Of a stretch of 64,000 nt of DNA, positions 43,584-49,835 are shown one piece after another. Below the pieces are notes generated by a model. It was not told where the DNA came from, did no database searches, and worked only from the letters and a program-made list of their open reading frames with translations. Location of the stretch: the NCBI RefSeq assembly GCF_000367365.1, contig NZ_BARF01000128.1:1-64000 (forward strand), in the 5' to 3' direction. This stretch comes from Streptomyces prunicolor NBRC 13075. Its GTDB lineage: Bacteria > Actinomycetota > Actinomycetes > Streptomycetales > Streptomycetaceae. Position 1 is the stretch's first letter. Each line of letters opens with the position of its first letter. Position numbers and translations under genes: made by a program.

Positions 43584-44385
43584 CAAGTCCACCGTGCTCG
43601 GCGATGACCTCCGGGACGCCCGAACCGGGCTCCGGACGCCACTGGGTCACCGAGACGACACCGGGCTCGACAAGCTCCAGGCCGTCGAAGAACGCGGTGA
43701 TCTCATCAATGGCGCGCAGGTTGTACGGAACGGCGCCGCTGGTGTTGTAGGCGTCCTGGGCCTGCTCGAAGACGGGGTCGATGCCGCGCGACCCGTCGTT
43801 GACGGAGAGGTAACTGCCCGAGGGCAGGGCTTCCATCAGCCGGGTGACGATGGAGCGGGCCTGATCGTGGTCGGCGACGTGACCCAGGATGTTGCTGAGG
43901 ATGAGCGCGGTAGGACGACCGAAGTCCAGTGTCCTGGCGGCGACTTCGAGAATGCGGTCCGGGTCCGTCACATCGGCGTCGACGTAGGCGGTCGCACCCT
44001 CCGCGGTGGAGTACAGCAGGGCGCGGGCGTGCGCGAGCACCATCGGATCGTTGTCGACGTAGACGATCCGCGCCTCGGGAGCGAGCCCCTGGGCGACCTG
44101 ATGGGTGTTCTGCGCGGTCGGAAGGCCGGTACCGACGTCCAGGAACTGCCGGATGCCCACCTCGGAAACGAGATACGCGATGTTCCGCCGCAGGAAGCCA
44201 CGGCTGGAGCGAGCGATGGTGACGATCCCGGGAAACACCTCGGTGTACGCGTCACCGGCCGCCTCGTCGACGGGGTAGTTGTCCTTGCCGCCGAGCCAGT
44301 AGTTCCAGATACGGGCAGAGTGCGGCACCGACGTGTCGATCTTCTGCTGCTCCGCCGATTCGGGCACCGGCACGGGATCGCTCAT
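43570..44385 (-). CDS. SAM-dependent methyltransferase (DUF574/Methyltransf_19 family)
   Basis: 271-residue class I methyltransferase of the abundant Streptomyces family PF04672. Family starts with SVPHSARIWNYWLGGKDNY; SAM binding in RQFLDVGTGLPTAQNTH and IVYVDNDPMVLAHA; then DVTDPDRILE and a C-terminal domain FFDGLELVEPGVVSVTQWRP. Substrate unknown. ATG 44385 fits the common family N-terminus, while a start at 44430 is possible. It is beside the degenerate accessory region. Confidence 0.9.
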   Translation of the reverse strand: MSDPVPVPESAEQQKIDTSVPHSARIWNYWLGGKDNYPVDEAAGDAYTEVFPGIVTIARSSRGFLRRNIAYLVSEVGIRQFLDVGTGLPTAQNTHQVAQGLAPEARIVYVDNDPMVLAHARALLYSTAEGATAYVDADVTDPDRILEVAARTLDFGRPTALILSNILGHVADHDQARSIVTRLMEALPSGSYLSVNDGSRGIDPVFEQAQDAYNTSGAVPYNLRAIDEITAFFDGLELVEPGVVSVTQWRPEPGSGVPEVIAEHGGLARKP

Positions 44386-44654
44386 GAGTCGTGTGCGTCC
44401 TTCAACCGGGGCGGGGATCATTGGCGGCACATCCTACGACTCAACTCCCTTCTCCAACACACCAGTTCATGTCTTCTGGTCCATGTCTTCCGACTGATGT
44501 GCCCGCCATGGGACGGGCCGAGTCGGGCTGTACACCGGGGATGGCTTCGATACCCGAGGAAGCACCCTCTGAGCTGTGCGGACGTTCCGCGGGACCAGAG
44601 GCCGCGCACATCACGTGCACACCGACCCGGAGTCCACCTCTCCAAGAGGTACGG
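44386..44654. other. Non-coding start of the degenerate accessory region
   Basis: No supported gene. The base composition is less GC-biased than neighbours and short repeats (CATGTCTTC twice near 44470) occur. It fills the space between the methyltransferase gene and the truncated yefM remnant, whose N-terminal half is not found here. Confidence 0.35.
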
Positions 44655-44846
44655 ATTCACTCCATGAACGGCGACGCCATCCTCATGCCGGCAGAGGATT
44701 ACGACGCCTGGCAGGAGACCGTCTACCTCCTGCGCTCACCGGCCAACGCCCGCCGCCTCATGGAAGCCGTAGCCCGCGACCGTGCGGGCCAGACAAGGGT
44801 CACCCAGTCCCTGGAGGAGTTCCAGGGACTGGCCGGTGACGAGTGA
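44655..44846 (+). pseudogene. yefM-like antitoxin remnant, N-terminal half lost
   Basis: Codes for NGDAILMPAEDYDAWQETVY and LLRSPANARRLMEAVARD, the diagnostic C-terminal half of Phd/YefM antitoxins of Streptomyces. The DNA-binding N-terminal 30 residues are missing and replaced by unrelated sequence; an ATG at 44664 would give only 60 residues. The stop overlaps the start of a yoeB/relE-like scrap by four bases, the normal toxin-antitoxin arrangement. Confidence 0.7.
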
Positions 44847-44890
44847 GGGACGTCAACTTCGACCCGGCCGCCTGGGACGACTTCCAGCAC
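44843..44890 (+). pseudogene. relE/yoeB-like toxin remnant (first 15 residues only)
   Basis: GTG 44843 overlaps the yefM stop (GTGA). MRDVNFDPAAWDDF is the typical Streptomyces YoeB/RelE toxin start, but similarity ends near 44890 where unrelated antisense sequence begins. Only the start of the toxin gene survives. Confidence 0.65.
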
Positions 44891-45120
44891 CGGCGACCCT
44901 CGAAGTGGTCCAGACCGAGGCCGTGTTTGAGTTCGCGGGAGCCGTGGCCGGCGGGCCACTCCATGAGGATCGTGCGGGTGGGCAGGATGCCGTCCCACCG
45001 CGCACGGGGGCCAGATCCACACGTCGAGGTCGAAGCGTCTGCTTCCCTTCCGCAGGAACTCCCAGGTAGAAGCGGGGAGCCCCCAGACACGGAAAGTGGC
45101 CCCGACCCGGACCACAAGTC
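44890..45120 (-). pseudogene. Transposase-like fragment (IS701-type C-terminal motif)
   Basis: On the minus strand the phrase RELKHGLGLDHFEGR matches the conserved C-terminal segment of IS701-family DDE transposases, where it is normally followed by a Trp/His-rich motif. Here it is cut off and neighbouring frames are broken, so it is only a scrap. Assignment is based on one motif. Confidence 0.4.
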
Positions 45121-45139
45121 CAGGTCAGAGCCCTGCCGA

Positions 45140-45164
45140 CAGACGAGCCGGGCCGTACGCCGGG
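45140..45164. repeat. 25-bp copy of the rnpB 3' end (left attachment-like repeat)
   Basis: CAGACGAGCCGGGCC...CCGGG at 45140-45164 is identical to 46882-46906 inside rnpB, and GGTCAGAG occurs on the outer side of both (45123-45130, 46863-46870). It corresponds to the 3' strand of the P1 helix of RNase P RNA. It marks the left edge of a 1.7-kb segment, as expected of att repeats. Confidence 0.7.
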
Positions 45165-45217
45165 GAGAATCACCGCGGCGCTATGACCTGCACAAACGTG
45201 CAGCGAGGGCGTTTCCG

Positions 45218-45239
45218 TGGCTACCTTGATGGCTACGTA
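45218..45239 (+). promoter_or_regulatory. Toxin-antitoxin-like operator (TGGCTAC repeats), left copy
   Basis: TGGCTACCTTGATGGCTACGTA contains two TGGCTAC direct repeats and resembles the operators of Phd/YefM-type antitoxins in Streptomyces. AAGGAGG follows at once but no antitoxin gene does, so it is probably a stranded promoter. A CTGCAC/GTGCAG inverted repeat stands just upstream. Confidence 0.45.
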
Positions 45240-45299
45240 AGGAGGCGCCCCACGCCGGAGCGGTCCGGACGGGGGCTTCGTCGTTCTCGGAGAGGCCAG

Positions 45300-45500
45300 T
45301 TCTGGTGGCCACCGAGGCGGACGACATCACCGCCGACATGGTGATCACCGAACTCACCGGCGTGGTGTACCGGTGGTCCCGTTCAACCCCGCCGACATCG
45401 GCGAACCTCGCGGTCTCGGTTCGGTTCGTTCCGGCCCCTGTGGCGCCACCGGCCCGTTGTCCAGCTCCGCTTCCAGGACGGCGAACCCGCCCGGGACGGG
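45300..45500 (+). pseudogene. ATP-grasp peptide maturase (TgmB/MvdD-like) N-terminal scrap
   Basis: Across shifting frames the sequence reads VATEADDITADMVITEL, then VVPFNPADIGE, then NLAVSVRF and LSSSASRTANPP, in the order of the pre-ATP-grasp N-terminal domain of graspetide maturases (ADxxTADMVIxEL, PADIG, SVRF). Frame changes near 45375 and 45415 and loss of the ATP-grasp domain make it a relic. Confidence 0.45.
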
Positions 45501-45565
45501 ACATTCACCGGAATCCGTACTAGAATCTGTACAGAATCAAGCCTCTATATGGGTACGGTGACAGC

Positions 45566-45916
45566 ATGGAGATCCCTGAGGTCGTGACCGTCAGCGATGC
45601 GCGCGCGAGGCTGTCGCGGATCCTGACTGACCTGTCGGAGTCCGGCGCGGATGCCGACCCGGTCCTGATCGGCGCCCACCGCAAGCCCCAGGGCGTCCTC
45701 CTGTCCGTCGAGGCCTTCGAAGCGCTGAGCGGCCGAGCGGCACGACGTGCAGCCGTCGCCTCGGCCACCGGCTCCATCGAAGCCGAGGGGCTCCAGGCTT
45801 CCCAGGCCTCCGATCGCGACACCGAGGCGTACGTGAAGGGCGACCTCGACGCGGACACCCTTGTCGCCCGCGCGATCGCCCGCCACCGACAGACTTCGGA
45901 GCGGCGGGCAGGGTGA
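45566..45916 (+). CDS. Phd-family antitoxin paired with Fic/Doc
   Basis: 116-residue antitoxin. The Phd-type N-terminus is VVTVSDARARLSRILTDLSE, then DPVLIGAHRKPQGVLLSVEAFEALSG, and a longer helical C-terminus (VKGDLDADTLVARAIARHR) that would wrap the toxin. Its stop overlaps the toxin start by four bases (GTGA). It is intact. Upstream TCTATATGGGTACGGT may hold its promoter. The partner toxin is frameshifted. Confidence 0.8.
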   Translation: MEIPEVVTVSDARARLSRILTDLSESGADADPVLIGAHRKPQGVLLSVEAFEALSGRAARRAAVASATGSIEAEGLQASQASDRDTEAYVKGDLDADTLVARAIARHRQTSERRAG

Positions 45917-46484
45917 ACGATCCGTACGCCATACCCAACGGCGTGCTGCGCAACAAGCTCGGCATCACCGACCATCAACTGCTCGCGGCAGCGGAGGCGG
46001 ACATCACCCGGGCGCGCCTGGTCATGCTCGCCGAACGCCCCCTACCCGGCGCGTACGACCTCGGCCATTTCCAAGCTTTCCATGCCGCGATCTTCGGTGA
46101 CATCTATCCGTGGGCAGGCGAGTTACGCACCGTGAACATCGCCAAGCGCACACCGTTCTGCCCGGCAAGAACTTGGCGTCCTACGCCGGAGAGATCTTCG
46201 GCCGTCTCGCCTCGTCCGGTCACCTACGGGATCTCCCCCGGCGGGAATTCGTCATCCGACTTGCCGCGCTGTACGGCGACTTGAACGTCCTCCACCCGTT
46301 CCGCGAGGGCAACGGCCGCACCCAGCGGGCGTTCCTGACCCAGCTCAGCACCGACGCGAGCTACGACCTGAACTGGTCGACCCTGGACCCTCAGCGCAAC
46401 GAGGACGCCTCGGTAAAGAGCTTCCTCGGCGACAACAGCCTGTCAGAGCAGATGCTGGACGAACTCGTCACAACCACGGGGTGA
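45913..46484 (+). pseudogene. Fic/Doc-family toxin gene, frameshifted
   Basis: The first frame reads from GTG 45913 through FQAFHAAIFGDIYPWAGELR and TVNIAKRTPFC. Near 46161-46168 the homology jumps to the next frame and continues as GKNLASYAGEIFGRL, HPFREGNGRTQRAFLTQL to the stop at 46484. HPFREGNGR is the intact Fic active-site motif (AMP-transfer/kinase). One missing base explains the shift. A TTA codon at 46123-46125 would also make translation depend on the bldA tRNA. Loss of toxicity next to an intact antitoxin is likely. Confidence 0.75.
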
Positions 46485-46834
46485 CACAGCCATCTCCCGG
46501 TCGGCAGGCGCGATGCTCGGCGCCCGACAGGCTGGCATGGAGCGTTTCTGCGCCAACTTCGTCGGGTCGAGGTTCTCAGGCGGCAGAGCCGGACTGCTGA
46601 GGATGAGTGCCACCCGGTCGAGGCACGAGCCAGAAGCGGCTGCGCCACATCCTCAGGCATCGTGGCGGAACCACTCGGACGCCCCAGGGCAGAAGCCGTT
46701 TGTGCCAGGTCCGGCCGCGCCGCCGCCCGGCTCTGGCCCCAGTTTTCATGGCTACCTACGTGGCTACCTACGTAGCCGTGCGATCCCGTTTGAACCCGTA
46801 CGGACCGGGGTCCGACCAAACCCCTGGATCTATG
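46485..46834. other. Spacer between the fic remnant and the rnpB terminator
   Basis: About 350 bp with no supported gene. It contains only the second TGGCTAC operator-like site at 46749-46776. Frames over 60 codons here match nothing I recognise and lack a start with an SD. Confidence 0.4.
46749..46776. promoter_or_regulatory. Toxin-antitoxin-like operator (TGGCTAC repeats), right copy
   Basis: Two TGGCTACCTACG units followed by TAGCC produce the perfect palindrome GGCTAC-CTAC-GTAGCC. It is clearly related to the site at 45218-45239 on the other side of the phd-fic pair. No gene starts beside it, so it is a stranded operator or a remnant of another toxin-antitoxin pair. Confidence 0.4.
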
Positions 46835-46841
46835 AAAAGGG

Positions 46842-46871
46842 CCCCTGACCAGTACTTTCCCTGGTCAGAGG
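46842..46871 (-). terminator. Terminator of rnpB
   Basis: Read on the minus strand, CCTCTGACCAG pairs with CTGGTCAGGGG across an eight-base loop (perfect 8-bp core CTGACCAG/CTGGTCAG) and is followed by GCCCTTTTC. It lies about 10 bp beyond the mature 3' end of RNase P RNA, on the element side of the attachment repeat. Confidence 0.7.
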
Positions 46872-46880
46872 TCCTTGGCG

Positions 46881-47299
46881 GCAGACGAGCCGGGCCGTAC
46901 GCCGGGTTCTGTGTCCGGGAGGACCTCACGATCCCCCCGGCGACGGCCATCCATCTAGGACCGGTGTTGCCACCGGCCTCGTGCGGTCTACCCGCGGACT
47001 CGGGCGGGCAGCCCTCGAACGTCCGCGCAGAGCGCGCTTTTCACGGCGGCGCTCCTTTTGACCTTGCTCCGGGTGGGGTTTACCTAGCCGCCTGAGTCAC
47101 CTCAGGCGCTGGTGGTCTCTTACACCACCGTTTCACCCTTACCGAAGATCGAGATCTCCGGCGGTCTGTTTTCTGTGGCACTGTCCCGCGGGTCACCCCG
47201 GGTGGCCGTTAGCCATCACCCTGCCCTGTGGAGCCCGGACGTTCCTCGGGAAGTCCCCCTAGGGGCACTCCACGCGGCCGTCCGCCCGGCTCGTCTGCC
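46881..47299 (-). ncRNA. rnpB: RNase P RNA
   Basis: Catalytic RNA of RNase P, which removes the 5' leaders of precursor tRNAs. On the minus strand the 5' end GGCAGACGAGCCGGGC pairs with the 3' end GCCCGGCTCGTCTGCC to form helix P1. The conserved cores GAGGAACGUCCGGGCUCCAC (CR-I region), AGAAAACAGACCGCC and GGUAAGGGUGAAACGGUG are present in the right order, about 419 nt in total as in other actinobacteria. Ends are approximate. The EamA gene upstream reads 40 bases into its 5' end. Confidence 0.93.
46882..46906. repeat. 25-bp direct repeat in the rnpB 3' end (right attachment-like repeat)
   Basis: Identical to 45140-45164 over 25 bases. It forms the 3' strand of P1, so an element recombining here would keep rnpB functional by supplying the same sequence. 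Confidence 0.65.
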
Positions 47300-48239
47300 G
47301 TGTCGACCATGCTACCGGGCGGGCGCGACCCCGCCGACCGACGGCCGGTCCCCCCGGGTCCAGCGGCCCCGATCCGCCCCCGCCTCCTCCCGCCGTCGCC
47401 AGCACCGACCCCGCCAGGATCAGCGTGAACGCCACCACGATGCCCACCGTCAGGCTCTCCCCCAGGAACAGCGCGCCCGCCGCCACCGCGACCGCCGGGT
47501 TGACGTACGTGATCACCGTCGAACGGGTCGGGCCGACCTCCTTGATCAGCTCCAGGAAGGCCACGAACGCCACCGCCGTGCAGATCACCCCCAGACCGGC
47601 GAGGGACGTCAGGACCTGGGGCGACGGGACCGAGGACGGCCAGGTCAGCGCCGCTGCCGGGGCGTAGACGATCGCCGCCAACGCCAGGCACGGGGCGGTC
47701 AGTTGGAGTGTCGGGACGTCCTTCAGGTAGCGGGCCGCTATCAGCGGCGCCGTCGCGTAGCCGAGCACCGTCAGCAGCACCTCCGCCAGCGAGCGCGCGT
47801 CGCCGCCCGTCAGATGCGGGACCGTGAGGACCGTGACCCCGGCCAGGCCCAGCGTCAGGCCGGCCACACGCCGGGCGCCCAATCGCTCCGTCTCGCCGAA
47901 GAAGCGCGCCATCAGCACGCCGACTATCGGGACGCCCGCGATCAGCAGGCCCGCCGTAGAGCTGGACAGGTGCCGTTCCGCGTCCGTCAGCGTGAACCAC
48001 GGGACGATGATCTCTATGCACGCGAAGGCCAGCATCGGGCGCCAGTGCGTCCGGAGTGTGCCGGCGAGGCCGCCTTGTCGTAGCGCGAAGGGCAGCAGGA
48101 GTACGGCGCCCACGGCGCAGCGGGTGAAGACGACCGTGGACGGGGACAGCGGGGCGTCCACCGCCACCTTGATCATCAGGTAGGGGATGCCCCACACCAC
48201 TCCCATCAGGGAGAACAGGAACCAGCCGCGTGCAGTCAT
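47259..48239 (-). CDS. EamA/DMT-family transporter
   Basis: 326-residue ten-helix drug/metabolite transporter with two EamA repeats (WGIPYLMIKVAVDAPLSPSTVVFTR in the first half, VAFVAFLELIKEVGPTRSTVI in the second). Likely exports amino acids or metabolites. The C-terminal 45 residues are Gly/Arg-rich, and the last 14 (TRQTSRADGRVECP) are encoded by the 5' end of rnpB, whose TAG supplies the stop. ATG 48239 is 19 bp after the AraC gene, which probably regulates it. Confidence 0.85.
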   Translation of the reverse strand: MTARGWFLFSLMGVVWGIPYLMIKVAVDAPLSPSTVVFTRCAVGAVLLLPFALRQGGLAGTLRTHWRPMLAFACIEIIVPWFTLTDAERHLSSSTAGLLIAGVPIVGVLMARFFGETERLGARRVAGLTLGLAGVTVLTVPHLTGGDARSLAEVLLTVLGYATAPLIAARYLKDVPTLQLTAPCLALAAIVYAPAAALTWPSSVPSPQVLTSLAGLGVICTAVAFVAFLELIKEVGPTRSTVITYVNPAVAVAAGALFLGESLTVGIVVAFTLILAGSVLATAGGGGGGSGPLDPGGPAVGRRGRARPVAWSTRQTSRADGRVECP

Positions 48240-48258
48240 ACGGCGAGTGTCGGACCGG

Positions 48259-49101
48259 TCAGCGCCCGCGGTCTTGAACGCTGTTGCGGTACGCCGCCGG
48301 TGTCACCCCCAGCACCCGCCTGAACCACCGCGTCAGGTGCGCCTGGTCCGCGAAGCCCACCTGCGCCGCCACCTCGGCGGGTCGCCCGCCCGCCTCCAGC
48401 AGACCGCGGGCCCGGGTCACCCGGTACTGGGCGAGCCAGGCGTACGGCGGTATCCCCATCGTCGTACGGAAGGCTCGGAGGAGCTGGTAGCGGGACAGGT
48501 CGAAGTCCGCCGCCAGGGATGAAAGCGATGGTGGGGTCAGTAGTTCGTCCGCCAGGCGGTCCCGTACCGCGTGCGCCACCCAGGCCGCGCCCGGGATCTC
48601 GTCCGGTGCCGGGCTCGATGTGGAGTGGCGGCGGGCCAGGGCCGTGAGGAGCCAAGGAAGGCGGGACTCCACCTCCAACGGGTCCGGGCAGACGCTGAGT
48701 TGGGTGTGCGCCGTGCGCAGGGCTACGGCCAGTTCGGCGTCGTCGAGGAGAGGTTCGCGGAAGTGTGGGAGGGCGGCGCCGAGGATGCCGTCGGTGAGGA
48801 GGGCCGGGTCGGCGTAGAGGGCGCGGTAGGCGTAGCCCTCGGTGGTGGTGCCGGGGCCGCCCGTGTGCATTTCGCCGGGGGCGAGTACGACGATGGAGCC
48901 CGGGTGCGTGCGGATGCGGCCGCCGCGGTAGTCGATGACCTCCGAGCCGCCGACGCAGACGCCGATCGTGAACTCCTCGTGGGCGTGCGGGGCGTAGACG
49001 TGCCGGTCGAAACGGGCGGTCAGGAGGTCGAGGGGCGGGCCGCAGCGGCCCAGTCTCGCCCTCGTCCACAGTGCCTGCTCACGTGCGCTCACCGGCCGCA
49101 C
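48259..49101 (-). CDS. AraC-family transcriptional regulator
   Basis: 280-residue regulator. The N-terminal AraC-binding cupin (HVYAPHAHEEFTIGVCVGGSEVIDYRGG, GEMHTGG) is followed by two HTHs (LSSLAADFDLSRYQLLRAFRTTMG and EVAAQVGFADQAHLTRWFRRVLGVTPAAY). It sits directly upstream of the EamA transporter on the same strand, so it probably senses that transporter's substrate and activates the pair. GGAGGAG lies just upstream of GTG 49101. Confidence 0.9.
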   Translation of the reverse strand: MRPVSAREQALWTRARLGRCGPPLDLLTARFDRHVYAPHAHEEFTIGVCVGGSEVIDYRGGRIRTHPGSIVVLAPGEMHTGGPGTTTEGYAYRALYADPALLTDGILGAALPHFREPLLDDAELAVALRTAHTQLSVCPDPLEVESRLPWLLTALARRHSTSSPAPDEIPGAAWVAHAVRDRLADELLTPPSLSSLAADFDLSRYQLLRAFRTTMGIPPYAWLAQYRVTRARGLLEAGGRPAEVAAQVGFADQAHLTRWFRRVLGVTPAAYRNSVQDRGR

Positions 49102-49141
49102 CCCCTCTCCTCCACAGGGTGCAACGCGCCGGGGCCGCGTG

Positions 49142-49789
49142 TCATGCCGGGGTGAGCGCCCGCTCCAGTGTGTCGAAGGCCGCGGCCATCCGTACCTGGT
49201 GGTCCTCGGCCGGCTCTTCCCCGCGTTCGCCCGCGAGCAGGCGGCGCGCGGTGGTGCCGTACACCGATCGGTACGCGGCGACGATCAGGGCCGCGGCCAG
49301 GGCGGGGTCAGGGAGGTCCGGGGCGGTCTCGGCAAGGGCGTCGGACAGGGCGTTCTCGATCTCCTCCAGGCCTTCGCGGGCCCGGGCGCGCAGGGCCGGC
49401 GAGTCGATCACGACCTGCCAGAAGTCCGGGAAGGCGTCGTTGGGACCGGCCAACGGGTGGTGCTGGTCGCGGAGTTCGAGCGAGAGGCGGCGCAGCGCGG
49501 CGAGCGGGGTCTCGCCCGGGGCACGGTGGCGTACCGCCCCGCTGAGCACCTCGACCGCCTCCGGGATGCGGTCGAGGAACAGGTCCTCCTTGCGCGGGAA
49601 GTAGTTGAAGACGGTCATCGTCGACACCTCGGCGGCGCGCGCGACCTCCGCGACCGACACCTGGTCGAAGCCCCGCGCCTTGAACAGGCCGGTGGCGACG
49701 TTCGAGATCCGCTGCCGGGTCGCCCGCTTCTTGCGCTCCCTCAGGGACAGCTCGACCGCGCCGTCACTGCCACTCGTGCTCTCACTCAT
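49142..49789 (-). CDS. TetR-family repressor
   Basis: 215-residue repressor. HTH at RATRQRISNVATGLFKARGF and VAEVARAAEVSTMTVFNYFPRKEDLF, then a helical ligand domain. It is divergent from a flavin hydroxylase, so it most likely represses that gene and itself. Its -10 box TACACT (49796-49801) lies exactly six bases before the ATG at 49789, implying a leaderless transcript. Confidence 0.92.
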   Translation of the reverse strand: MSESTSGSDGAVELSLRERKKRATRQRISNVATGLFKARGFDQVSVAEVARAAEVSTMTVFNYFPRKEDLFLDRIPEAVEVLSGAVRHRAPGETPLAALRRLSLELRDQHHPLAGPNDAFPDFWQVVIDSPALRARAREGLEEIENALSDALAETAPDLPDPALAAALIVAAYRSVYGTTARRLLAGERGEEPAEDHQVRMAAAFDTLERALTPA

Positions 49790-49795
49790 GGGAAT

Positions 49796-49829
49796 AGTGT
49801 AGCGAACATAATTTTTTAGTGACTACACT
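49796..49829. promoter_or_regulatory. Symmetric divergent promoters with inverted-repeat operator
   Basis: AGTGTAG (49796-49802) and CTACACT (49823-49829) form a 7-bp inverted repeat. Each arm contains a -10 box TACACT reading outward, and each box ends exactly six bases before an ATG (49789 minus, 49836 plus). The -35 region of one promoter overlaps the -10 of the other. The AT-rich core AACATAATTTTTTAGTGA is unusual for this genome. Confidence 0.65.
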
Positions 49830-49835
49830 CAAGCC

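Noticed and set aside
44391..44846. 151-residue complete gene over the yefM remnant
   Set aside because: Residues before NGDAILMPAEDYD do not resemble any antitoxin N-terminus; only the last 60 match the family.
45181..45504. 107-codon minus-strand frame in the element relic
   Set aside because: It overlaps the ATP-grasp scrap in antisense and shows no family features.
47112..48083. 323-codon open frame on the plus strand across rnpB and EamA
   Set aside because: It reads antisense through RNase P RNA and the transporter; no motif or RBS.
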